From the NCBI RefSeq assembly GCF_012275535.1, contig NZ_JAAVTK010000002.1:436208-500207 (forward strand): DNA of 64,000 nucleotides, in the 5' to 3' direction. The translations under genes were made by a program, and so were the position numbers. Shown here one piece after another: positions 22,946-31,034 of this stretch; position 1 is the stretch's first letter, and every line of letters starts with the position of its first letter. Under the pieces are notes generated by a model that did not search any database, was not told where the DNA came from, and saw only the letters and a program-made list of their open reading frames with translations. This DNA is from Hymenobacter artigasi. GTDB lineage: Bacteria > Bacteroidota > Bacteroidia > Cytophagales > Hymenobacteraceae.

Positions 22946-25333
22946 ATGCTGCACTTTTCCCCTCATTTTTCGTTCCGCAAACGATTCCGGTTTACGCTGG
23001 CCCTGGCTTTGGCCTTGCTGGGGGCCGGCAACCAGTCGGCCCACGCCCAAAAAGTAGTCATGCAGGGCTTCTGGTGGGATTTCTGGAATTCGAACTACCC
23101 CAACGGCTGGGCCAACTACCTCGCCGACCTGGCCCCGCGCCTCAAAACCATGGGCGTGGATGCTATCTGGATTCCGCCAACCATCAAAAACGCCAACCAG
23201 GGCAACGGCTACTCCCCCTTCGACAACTACGACCTGGGCGATAAGTGGCAAAAAGGCTTCCTGGCCACCCGCATGGGCACCAAGGACGAGCTGCTGCGCG
23301 CCGTAGCCGTGCTGCACGCCAATGGCGTAGAAGTAATTCAGGACCTGGTGCTGAACCACAACGACGGGGCAGGTTCCTCGACCGGTGCGGGCGGGCAGGA
23401 CCCCGCCGCCTGGGAAGACGGCAGCACCAGCAAGTACAAGAACTTCCGCTACGTGAGCTACGCCAAGCCCGTGACCGACGAGAGCGCCGCTGACTACTAT
23501 AGCCGCTCGGGCCGCTTCGCCAAAAACTGGCAGAACTTCAACCCCAACCCGGGCAACAACTCGACCTCGGGCGACTGGAACGCTACCTACTTCGGGCCGG
23601 ACATCAGCTACTACCCCGGCTCGAACGGCCAAAGCTCCAACGCCACCACCTACAACCCCGTGCAGGCCAGCGACTACATGCGCACCGGCAACCGCAACTG
23701 GCTGATTTGGTACAAGAAGCAAGTGGGCTTCGATGGCGTACGAATGGACGCGGTGAAGCATTTCCCCGACTTCGCTTCGGAAGACTTCCTGTATAATATG
23801 CAGAGCAACGCCGGCTGGGCCAGCGGCGGGGCCACCATGTACGCCGTGGGCGAATGGGTAGGCTCGTCGAGCCAGATGGACGGCTGGGTGGCCAACGTGA
23901 ACAACCGCTCGGGCACCTTCGATTTCTCGTTGCGCAACGGCCTGTACAACGTTGTGAGCCAGGGCGGCAGCTTCGACATCGGTACGCTGCCCAGCTACCA
24001 GCAGGGCACGCGGGTGGTGAACATCAACGGGACGTTTGTGCACCGCACGGTGCCCTTCGTGAACAATCACGACACGATGCGGCCCCAGGTAGACGCCAAC
24101 GGCAACTACACCGGCTGGAATACCGGCTCGGAGCTGGCCCCGCACATCGACCCGTTTGACCCGCGCCTCTCGGCCGTGTATGCTGCCGCGCTGGCCATGG
24201 ATGGCTCGCCGATGCTCTTTTTTGAGGACGTCTTCAACGTGGGCAACACCAGCAAGCGCTACGTGCACAGCCCCAAAAGCACCGTGGACCTGCCCACCCG
24301 CGACGACCTCGTGAACCTGGTGTGGTGCCACCAGAACCTGCACTTCAAGGACGGCGCGTATAAAGTGCGCTACCAGGCCGCCGACCACCTCGTGATTGAG
24401 CGCAGCACGAAGGCCATCATCGGCATCAACGACAACTTCACCACCTGGCAGAACAACACGGTGAGTTGCGATTTCGCGCCCGGTACCGTGCTGAAAGACT
24501 ATTCCGGGGCCAACGGCACTGCTACCGTCACGGTGAGCGGCTCGCAGACCGTGGCCATCAACACCCCGCCGTGCAACGGCACGGCCGCCAGCGGCCGCCG
24601 GGGCTACTCGGTGTGGGCCCCCACCAATGCCGTGACCGGCTACACCCGCCCGGCCCTGACCACCACCCAGGAGTGGGAGCTGGCCAACGACCTCGGCGAC
24701 TCCGACAGCCGCAGCCTGATGCAGGGCGGCGCGCTGCCAGCCGCCTCCACGGCCTACCGCACGGCCGGCCGCATTTATGTGGCCGCCAACAAAGGCGTTA
24801 CCTACACCCTTTTCCCCGTCGATGCCACGCGCAGCCTCACGGTGGCCGTGCTGAACAGCGCCGGCACCGTGGTGAGCAGCCAGACCGGCACCGGCACCCT
24901 CACGGGCACCTACACGCCTACCACCGAGGGCTGGTACACGCTGAAAGCCAAAAACGCCAGCACCGCCAACCCCAGCCAGGGTGCCTTCGTGAAGGCCACC
25001 TACACCGCCCCCACCGTGGTAACCGGCGCCATGACCGGCCGCCGCGATGCCGCCGTGCTGGCCAACACTAAGGAAGCACCCGCCGCCGAGGTACTGGTGT
25101 ACCCCAACCCCACCGCCGCCGACCGCATCGACGTGGTGATTACCGCCAACCGCGAGCAGGCCGCCACCGTGCAGCTGCACGACCTCACGGGCCGCCTGGT
25201 GCACCAGGAAACCGTGCGCCTCTACAACGGCACAAACGAGCTGCGCCTCGGCGTGAAAAAGACGCTGCCGGCCGGCATTTACCAGCTGAGCGTGCCCGAG
25301 TTTCATGTGAGCCAGAAGGTGGCGGTGCAGTAA
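22946..25333 (+). CDS. Secreted GH13 alpha-amylase with T9SS sorting domain
   Basis: A 795-residue secreted alpha-amylase that hydrolyses alpha-1,4 links in starch. A Sec signal peptide ends near AHA-Q (residues 34/35). The GH13 barrel starts at VVMQGFWWDFW. Its catalytic residues are the nucleophile Asp268 in GVRMDAVKHF, the acid/base Glu303 in VGEW and Asp376 in NNHDT. The last 80 residues (VLVYPNPTAADR to QKVAVQ) form a type IX secretion sorting domain, so the enzyme should cross the outer membrane and be released or held on the surface. It is a monocistronic gene with a terminator after it. Confidence 0.95.
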   Translation: MLHFSPHFSFRKRFRFTLALALALLGAGNQSAHAQKVVMQGFWWDFWNSNYPNGWANYLADLAPRLKTMGVDAIWIPPTIKNANQGNGYSPFDNYDLGDKWQKGFLATRMGTKDELLRAVAVLHANGVEVIQDLVLNHNDGAGSSTGAGGQDPAAWEDGSTSKYKNFRYVSYAKPVTDESAADYYSRSGRFAKNWQNFNPNPGNNSTSGDWNATYFGPDISYYPGSNGQSSNATTYNPVQASDYMRTGNRNWLIWYKKQVGFDGVRMDAVKHFPDFASEDFLYNMQSNAGWASGGATMYAVGEWVGSSSQMDGWVANVNNRSGTFDFSLRNGLYNVVSQGGSFDIGTLPSYQQGTRVVNINGTFVHRTVPFVNNHDTMRPQVDANGNYTGWNTGSELAPHIDPFDPRLSAVYAAALAMDGSPMLFFEDVFNVGNTSKRYVHSPKSTVDLPTRDDLVNLVWCHQNLHFKDGAYKVRYQAADHLVIERSTKAIIGINDNFTTWQNNTVSCDFAPGTVLKDYSGANGTATVTVSGSQTVAINTPPCNGTAASGRRGYSVWAPTNAVTGYTRPALTTTQEWELANDLGDSDSRSLMQGGALPAASTAYRTAGRIYVAANKGVTYTLFPVDATRSLTVAVLNSAGTVVSSQTGTGTLTGTYTPTTEGWYTLKAKNASTANPSQGAFVKATYTAPTVVTGAMTGRRDAAVLANTKEAPAAEVLVYPNPTAADRIDVVITANREQAATVQLHDLTGRLVHQETVRLYNGTNELRLGVKKTLPAGIYQLSVPEFHVSQKVAVQ

Positions 25334-25341
25334 GGCCTGGC

Positions 25342-25525
25342 GTCACCTCACCCCCCGGCCCCTGCCGGGCACGGCCCCTCTCCCGCGGAGAGGGGGAGCC
25401 TGACAATTTTCAAACGAAAAAGGGAGCCTGCGCTATGCAGGTTCCCTTTTTCGTGTAGAACAATTCGCCCGGAGCATTACCGGTGTCCCCTCTCCGCGGG
25501 AGAGGGGGTCAGGGGGTGAGGTGAC
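25342..25525. repeat. Inverted repeat enclosing a terminator, same family as 13561
   Basis: Left arm 25342-25396 (55 bases) and right arm 25487-25525 (39 bases) pair fully except that the right arm lacks a 16-base block containing GCCGGGCACGGC. The core and the position around a bidirectional terminator are the same as at 13561-13750. Confidence 0.9.
25415..25453. terminator. Bidirectional terminator between amylase and TonB receptor genes
   Basis: CGAAAAAGGGAGCCTG / CAGGTTCCCTTTTTCG forms a 16-bp stem with one mismatch and a 7-base loop, between convergent genes. Confidence 0.9.
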
Positions 25526-25535
25526 CCGCCTGGGG

Positions 25536-27860
25536 CTAGAAAAACACGCTCACGTTCAGCTTCGCATAAAATGGCGTGCCGGGCGTGAAGTGCAACTCAT
25601 CGACGCCTTCGAGGGGTTCCCTTTTGGGCGTGTTAATCAGGCGGGTTTGGGTGGCGAACTGGGCTTGGTTCCATTCCACGTTCAGCAGGTTTTCGGCCGA
25701 AGCCCCGATCTGGAAGCGGGGCGTGGTGTAAGCCAGCACAGCATCGAGCAGGAAGTAGCCTTTGGCGCGGATGCTGCCGTCGTCATTAGCCGGGCGCGAG
25801 TCGATGTGGCGATAGCGCAGGCTGCCGCTCAGGCCTTTCGGGGCTTTGTAGGTGAGGCCGCCGGTGCTGGTGAAGGTGGGCGCAAGCGGAATATAGTTGG
25901 CCTTTTCGGGCGCGTCGAGCTGGCGGCCGTGGTTGTAGTTGAAGTCGCCATCGAGGAACAACCGGCTGCCCAGCTGGTAGCGCACCGACAAATCGAGGCC
26001 GTAGCGCTGGGTGGGGCCGGTGCTTTCCACCACGGCGTCATCGCCCACGTACACCAGCTCATCCTGCAAATGCAGGCTCCAGAGGGCGGCATTCACCACC
26101 AGACTGGGCAGCGGCTTAAACGTGCTGCCGATTTCGGAACCGATGGCGCGGGGCAGCACATTGGCATTCACGCCCTGAATCACGCCCCGCGCATCATTGG
26201 AGTGGAAGCCGAAGCCTGAGCGGGCAAACAGCTGCACGGCCGGCGACAGCTGGTAGTAGAGGTTGAGCTTGGGCGACACGCGGGCCCGGGCCACGCGGCC
26301 CGCCAGCGGCGCGGGTAGGCCGGTGCCCTCATCAGTCCGCCGGCCCCGGAAATCGAAGGCAAAAAAGTCGGCCCGCACCGCCGCGTTCACCGTGAGGCGG
26401 TCGGTCAGGGTCAGGGTTTCATCGAGGTACACGTTGATGTTCTGCTCAAACAGCCGGCCCGTGCTGATGGTATCGAGCGTTTCGCGCCGCACGGTATGGC
26501 GCAGGCCCAGGGTCGAGAAGTCGTTGCGGGTGCCCACGCCCAGCGTGCTGTGCAGCGAGCGGGCTCCGAGTTGGTCGTCGCGCTCATACGTGGCCGTGTA
26601 GCCGAACAGGTTCCGGTTGTCGGTCTGGTTAATTTCGTCGCCGTTTATCGAGTCGTGCAGGAAGAAAGTGAAGTTGGAAAACAGGCTGAAATCGTACTTC
26701 GAATAGTAGGCCTGCTGGCGCAGCACCGCATCGTGCGGCAGTGCGGTGGTGAGCACCACGCTGGCGTTGGTGCGGCTGGTGCGGCCGCCCTCGGTGGGGT
26801 CGATGCTGCCGTAGCGCGAGATAATGCCCTGCTCGATGCCGCGCTCCGGAATCTGCCCGCTGGCGTCCCAGTTCGAAGCAAAGTGCGAGCCCAGCACCGT
26901 AAGCGCCGTTTTGTCGGAGAGCTGGCCGGTGTATTTGGCCATGCCATTGAAGCGCTTGAAGTGCTGCGGCTGGTCGAAATACGAGTTGGTGAAGTTGTAC
27001 TCGGCCGCCACGTAGGCGCTTTCGGGGCGCTTGCTGAGCAGGTGGTGGTCCGGCCCCAGCAGGTCCAGCATCACCAGCGCCCGGCGGGTGGCAAACTGGC
27101 CCACTTCGAGCTTCACCTGGCTATGCTCCAGCCGGGTTTTGGTGCTGAACTCGCCCGCGCCGGCCGTGGCAAAATCGCCGAATCGGGCCGTATACGGCCC
27201 CTTGTACACCTTCAATTGCTCTACCGTTTCGGGAATTACGAAGTGGAAATCGGCGTAGCCCTGGCCGTGGGCGTGGCTCACCATGTTCACCGGCAGCCCG
27301 TCCACGCTCACCGCGAAATCGGTGCCGTGGTCGCAATCGAAGCCGCGCAGGAAAATCTGCTCGGCCTTGCCCCCGCCCGCGTGCTGCGCAATAAACAGGC
27401 CCGGCACGAGGCGCAACAAGTCCTGCGCCGAGTTCACGGGCCGCAGCAGCTGGTCGATATGCGAGATGGCGGCCAGGCTCTGGTTGGGGTCGCGGGGTTG
27501 GCTCACGGTCACCTCGGCCAGGCTAAGCGTGGTGGTGGCCACGCGCACGTTGAGGCGCTGGGTTTCGCCGGCTTTCAGCAGCACGGGCACGGCCTGGGAG
27601 CGGTAGCCGAGGGCCCCCACCCGCAACGTGTAGGTGGCGGGCTTGAGGTCGCTCAGCCGGAAGTTGCCCAGCGCATCGGTGGCCGTGCTGCCGGGCTGGC
27701 CTTGCAGGCCCACGCTCACGCCCGCCAGCGGCTGGCCCGAGAGTGAGTCGGCCACGGTGCCGCGCAGCGTGGCGGTGCCCTGCGCCTGCGCCGAACAGGT
27801 CAATAAAAACAGCCCGAGAACAAGCCCCCAGGCCGATAAAGCAGTAAGAAATTGTTTCAT
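25536..27860 (-). CDS. TonB-dependent receptor with a His-rich plug
   Basis: A 774-residue outer-membrane receptor. A signal peptide ends at AQAQ (about residue 27), and a carboxypeptidase-regulatory-like domain covers residues 30-120. The plug starts near SLAAISHIDQ, and the beta-barrel ends in the aromatic residue of KLNVSVFF. The plug holds the unusual stretch CDHGTDFAVSVDG followed by SHAHGQGYADFHF, rich in His and Asp, which suggests metal or metallophore recognition. The gene is last in a minus-strand array with a HupE-like membrane protein and two small Cys/His proteins. The substrate is not known; nickel, cobalt or copper would fit. Confidence 0.9.
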   Translation of the reverse strand: MKQFLTALSAWGLVLGLFLLTCSAQAQGTATLRGTVADSLSGQPLAGVSVGLQGQPGSTATDALGNFRLSDLKPATYTLRVGALGYRSQAVPVLLKAGETQRLNVRVATTTLSLAEVTVSQPRDPNQSLAAISHIDQLLRPVNSAQDLLRLVPGLFIAQHAGGGKAEQIFLRGFDCDHGTDFAVSVDGLPVNMVSHAHGQGYADFHFVIPETVEQLKVYKGPYTARFGDFATAGAGEFSTKTRLEHSQVKLEVGQFATRRALVMLDLLGPDHHLLSKRPESAYVAAEYNFTNSYFDQPQHFKRFNGMAKYTGQLSDKTALTVLGSHFASNWDASGQIPERGIEQGIISRYGSIDPTEGGRTSRTNASVVLTTALPHDAVLRQQAYYSKYDFSLFSNFTFFLHDSINGDEINQTDNRNLFGYTATYERDDQLGARSLHSTLGVGTRNDFSTLGLRHTVRRETLDTISTGRLFEQNINVYLDETLTLTDRLTVNAAVRADFFAFDFRGRRTDEGTGLPAPLAGRVARARVSPKLNLYYQLSPAVQLFARSGFGFHSNDARGVIQGVNANVLPRAIGSEIGSTFKPLPSLVVNAALWSLHLQDELVYVGDDAVVESTGPTQRYGLDLSVRYQLGSRLFLDGDFNYNHGRQLDAPEKANYIPLAPTFTSTGGLTYKAPKGLSGSLRYRHIDSRPANDDGSIRAKGYFLLDAVLAYTTPRFQIGASAENLLNVEWNQAQFATQTRLINTPKREPLEGVDELHFTPGTPFYAKLNVSVFF

Positions 27861-27946
27861 CTAGTCGGAAATCAAGGCGGCGGGCAGGCGGCACCGAAGC
27901 ACCGCCCACCAGCAGCTCGTTTGAATAAAAGGGAAGAATAGGCCGA

Positions 27947-28186
27947 CTAGAAATTGGCCTTGCTCATGCAGTTGGCGCGGCACTGCGCCCGGTGCTGGGC
28001 CTGCTGCCGCGCCAGGTGGCCGCGCTGCTGGTCGCGTAGGGCCGTCTCACTGATGGCTGGCAGTGTCCGGCTGTTGCCCGCATCGAACAACGAGCTGGCA
28101 ATGCGACCCGCCGAGGGCAGCTGCACGCGGGAGATAACACCCGTAGCGCCCGCTACGGGTTGGAAAGAATTGGCCCGGAAAATCAT
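27947..28186 (-). CDS. Small conserved-looking protein with C-terminal Cys pair
   Basis: A 79-residue product starting MIFRANSFQPVAG. No family recognised. It is rich in Arg, Gln and Ala and ends QCRANCMSKANF, with two cysteines three residues apart. Third codon positions are strongly G/C, as in neighbouring genes, which supports coding. The frame opens further upstream, but the ATG at 28186 is the better start. It lies 86 bases before the TonB receptor gene and after the 129-residue gene on the same strand. Confidence 0.6.
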   Translation of the reverse strand: MIFRANSFQPVAGATGVISRVQLPSAGRIASSLFDAGNSRTLPAISETALRDQQRGHLARQQAQHRAQCRANCMSKANF

Positions 28187-28332
28187 GGGATGAGGAGTTG
28201 AACGCGCCCGGGCACAGTAGCCCAGCAGGCAGCGTCGGATTATTGGATAAGAAGAAGCGGCACGACCAGCTAATGGCAGCCGTGCCCAGTGGCAACAGCT
28301 GGAATCGAACCCAACCGCAGCCACAACTCAAC

Positions 28333-28722
28333 TTATCCCCGCCGGGGCGGCAACTCAATCCGGCCCCGATAGCCCACCGGCACGACCGACTCGCGAGCCA
28401 TCTGCCGGACCACGGCAGCACTAAAAACCGGCCGGGCAAACACCACCCGCGTTTCCGCCAGGCAATGCGTATCCAAGCCTTTGAAGGAGCTGAGCAGCTG
28501 CTGCAAAGGCAGACGCTCGCCGTTTTTCTGCACCGTGTACTGCACGCCGTTGCAATCATCGAAACAGCCCAGACGCAGGGTGTGGCGCAGTTGGCAGTCG
28601 TGGCTGTGCACGTAGGCAAAGGGCCGGTCAATCACCCGCGCCGGGCGCTCCACGAGGCCCGCTCCCACTACCAGCAGGTAGTTGAGCAGCAGCAGCAGCG
28701 TGAGGTACGGGCGAAGGGCCAT
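28333..28722 (-). CDS. Exported small protein with a Cys/His cluster
   Basis: A 129-residue protein with an N-terminal hydrophobic segment (LTLLLLLNYLLVVGAGLV) that is either a signal peptide or one membrane helix. It is followed by the cluster HSHDCQLRHTLRLGCFDDC, which could bind a metal. No family recognised. It lies between the HupE-like gene and the 79-residue gene in one orientation, suggesting a shared role in metal handling. Confidence 0.7.
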   Translation of the reverse strand: MALRPYLTLLLLLNYLLVVGAGLVERPARVIDRPFAYVHSHDCQLRHTLRLGCFDDCNGVQYTVQKNGERLPLQQLLSSFKGLDTHCLAETRVVFARPVFSAAVVRQMARESVVPVGYRGRIELPPRRG

Positions 28723-28793
28723 GAGTGCGGGGTGGGCTTGCGCTATCTACGGCGAAAAGGCCCGGCAAGGGTGTACGAATTTCGATTTATTAT

Positions 28794-29465
28794 TCAGGCA
28801 AAAAACACCCGTTCTACGGTCCAGTAAGCCGCTATCAGGCCGATAACCACCGACACCGGAATCACAACCCGCTGCTTGTACCAGCTCTTATCGGCCGCCC
28901 AGCGCCCCACCAGCGCCCAGCACAGCAATATCACCGATACCTGGCCCAGCTCAACCCCCACGTTGAAGGAAATGAGCGAGCCGAAATAGTCTTTCTGCGG
29001 CAGCCCCAGCCCCGTGAGGGCGCTGGCGAAGCCCATGCCGTGCACCAGCCCAAAGCCGAACACAATCACCAGCCGCCACGGGTTAAGCTTATCGGTAATG
29101 ATGTTCTCGATGGCCACAAACAGGATGGACAGCGCGATAATCGGTTCAATAACCGACGACGGTGGCTGAATAAACCCATACATGGCCAGCCCCAGCGTGA
29201 TGGAATGCGCCACCGTAAACGCCGTGGCCTGCATGAGCACCGGCTTCAGGCGCGGCTCCAGAATGTAGAGGCTGATGATGAACAGAATGTGGTCGAACCC
29301 CAGCGGAATGATGTGCGTGAAGCCCAGCTGCAGGTAAGTCCAGAAAATCTCGGTGCGCGAGAGCTTGCTCAGGTCCGTGTTGAGGACGTGCGCGGCGGCC
29401 GGCACTGCCAGCAGCACCAGCAGCGGCAAAAACCGCAGGCTTCGCAACGGACGGAAGAGACTCAT
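28794..29465 (-). CDS. HupE/UreJ-like membrane protein
   Basis: A 223-residue integral membrane protein with about six helices after a possible signal segment ending AAAH. The first helix pair contains GFTHIIPLGFDHILFII, the His/Asp signature of the HupE/UreJ branch, whose members are nickel or cobalt permeases or related. FTVAHSITLG and GLVHGMGFASAL repeat the histidine-in-helix pattern. It is first of four genes that end with a TonB receptor. A metal-permease role in the inner membrane is the best guess. Confidence 0.85.
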   Translation of the reverse strand: MSLFRPLRSLRFLPLLVLLAVPAAAHVLNTDLSKLSRTEIFWTYLQLGFTHIIPLGFDHILFIISLYILEPRLKPVLMQATAFTVAHSITLGLAMYGFIQPPSSVIEPIIALSILFVAIENIITDKLNPWRLVIVFGFGLVHGMGFASALTGLGLPQKDYFGSLISFNVGVELGQVSVILLCWALVGRWAADKSWYKQRVVIPVSVVIGLIAAYWTVERVFFA

Positions 29466-29485
29466 AGGTAATAGGAAAACATAAG

Positions 29486-29580
29486 AACGTCATGCCGAGC
29501 GCAGCGAAGCATCTTTACCGCAGCAGTTACTGAATTGCGTCGCGCAGTAAAGATGCTTCGCTACGCTCTGCATGACGGTT
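29486..29580. repeat. Imperfect inverted repeat, GTCATGC-GCATCTTTACC family
   Basis: Arms 29486-29518 and 29547-29580 pair over about 33 bases with few mismatches. They match the arms at 19459-19559. The element fills the gap between the TPR gene and the HupE-like gene. Confidence 0.8.
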
Positions 29581-29582
29581 CA

Positions 29583-30917
29583 CTACCGCGCAGCCAGCGC
29601 CAACATTTTCTTGCCTTCCGCTTCTACTTCAGGATTGAGGTAAGGCGCAGTTTTCAGCGAGTTCTCAATCAACGCCTGGCCCTCTGCCGTCTTACCCATC
29701 TTACTCAGAATGAGTCCGGCACGGCCCAGCAGCACCGGGTTTTTCGAGCCCGTGCGGCGGGCTACCTGCATGTACTTTTGGGCTTCGGCGTATTGCCCGC
29801 GCTTGTAGAGCACCCAAGCCATGGTTTCGTTCACGTCGATGTTGTCGGGGCGGCGGGCGTACTCTATTTTGGCGTGCTCCAGTGCCTTGTCCAGCTCATT
29901 GGTTTTGAGGTAGGCGTAAGCCAGCTCGCGGTCGGCGTAGTGGCCCATCTCCTCATTGCTGTCGGCCTCCTTGGCGGCATTGGCCAGCATATCGATGGAC
30001 TCCTTCGCCATTTTATCAGCCTCATCTGGCTGGCCGTTCTGGCGGTACAGGTCGGTCAGCTCATCGGCAAAAGCATAGTCCTTCACCGTGATACGGGCCT
30101 CCTGATAAAGCTTGATGGCGCGCGGGTAATCCTTGCGCGCCGCCGCCATACGGCCCAGGCCAGCCAGCGCATACGCGTAGCCGGGGCGGGCCGCCAGGGC
30201 CATGAGGTAGTAGCCCCGGGCACGGGCCGTGTCGCCGCTCACTTCGTGGAGGTGGCCGAGGGCCACGCGGGTCCACTCGGTTTGCTCCAGGCCAATATAG
30301 CCAGCTTTGGCGGCCATGTCCATGGCCTGAATGGCCCCGGGCACGTCGCCGTAAATCTCGCGCAGGTAGCTTACCCGAGCGTAGGCCGGTAGGTCGGGGC
30401 GCACCTGGTTCATCTTGTCGGCCATTTTAATGGCTTCCTCATAGTGGCCCATTTCCACGTTGGCGTCGGTCAGCAGGCCATACACGAAGCCGCTGTTGGG
30501 GTTGAGCTTCTGGGCCTGCTCGGCAATGCCGAGGCCCTGGGCGAAGTGGTGCTGCGTGAGGCAGAGCGAGGCTTTGCAGCACAGGGCCTCAAAGTTTTCG
30601 GGCTCGGCGGCCAGCACCTGCTCCAGCAAGTTCATGGCGGCTCCGTCGTAATATGGGTGGTCGCCGGTCACGCGGCCCTCCTGCATGTAGGCCTGGGCCA
30701 GCAGCAGGCGGCTTTTCTGGTCCTTGGGGTTGGTGCGCAGCTTGGCCAGCAGGCCCTCAATGGCCGCCTTAGTGTTCAGCCATTCGTTGCCGACCGACAA
30801 GCTCCCGCGCCGGTCTTTCAACTCCGGCGTGCGAACCTCCGGCTTTTTAAAGAAGAAAATGGCGGCCGCCATTACGCCAAAAACAACTAATAGACTGGGG
30901 TATAAGTACTTTTTCAA
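29583..30917 (-). CDS. TPR-repeat protein, membrane anchored
   Basis: A 444-residue protein with one N-terminal membrane helix (YPSLLVVFGVMAAAIFF), then about nine to ten tetratricopeptide repeats, such as DYPRAIKLYQEARI and GQYAEAQKYMQVARRT. TPR arrays hold protein partners, so it is likely a periplasmic scaffold. It lies between the DUF4331 and HupE-like genes on the same strand, but a terminator separates it from the DUF4331 gene and an inverted repeat from the HupE-like gene. Function unknown. Confidence 0.85.
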   Translation of the reverse strand: MKKYLYPSLLVVFGVMAAAIFFFKKPEVRTPELKDRRGSLSVGNEWLNTKAAIEGLLAKLRTNPKDQKSRLLLAQAYMQEGRVTGDHPYYDGAAMNLLEQVLAAEPENFEALCCKASLCLTQHHFAQGLGIAEQAQKLNPNSGFVYGLLTDANVEMGHYEEAIKMADKMNQVRPDLPAYARVSYLREIYGDVPGAIQAMDMAAKAGYIGLEQTEWTRVALGHLHEVSGDTARARGYYLMALAARPGYAYALAGLGRMAAARKDYPRAIKLYQEARITVKDYAFADELTDLYRQNGQPDEADKMAKESIDMLANAAKEADSNEEMGHYADRELAYAYLKTNELDKALEHAKIEYARRPDNIDVNETMAWVLYKRGQYAEAQKYMQVARRTGSKNPVLLGRAGLILSKMGKTAEGQALIENSLKTAPYLNPEVEAEGKKMLALAAR

Positions 30918-30965
30918 GACAGAGAAAGATGACAGAGTGGAGGAGTAGCAGTAAAAATAACGCCT

Positions 30966-31014
30966 AAAAAAGAGCCGCCGCCAGTCCAGACCAGGACCAA
31001 ACGACGGCTCTTTT
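30966..31014 (-). terminator. Terminator of the DUF4331 gene
   Basis: AAAAGAGCCGTCG / CGGCGGCTCTTTT (minus-strand reading) gives a 13-bp stem with one wobble, a structured loop and six T residues. It separates the DUF4331 and TPR genes. Confidence 0.8.
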
Positions 31015-31034
31015 CAATTAGCTTCTAGTGCCGA

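Noticed and set aside
22901-25306. 801-codon open frame on the minus strand opposite the amylase gene
   Set aside because: A shadow of the alpha-amylase gene; the product is a Gly/Val/His-rich sequence without recognisable domains.
26496-27746. 416-codon open frame opposite the TonB receptor gene
   Set aside because: Antisense shadow of the receptor gene, with no coding signs of its own.
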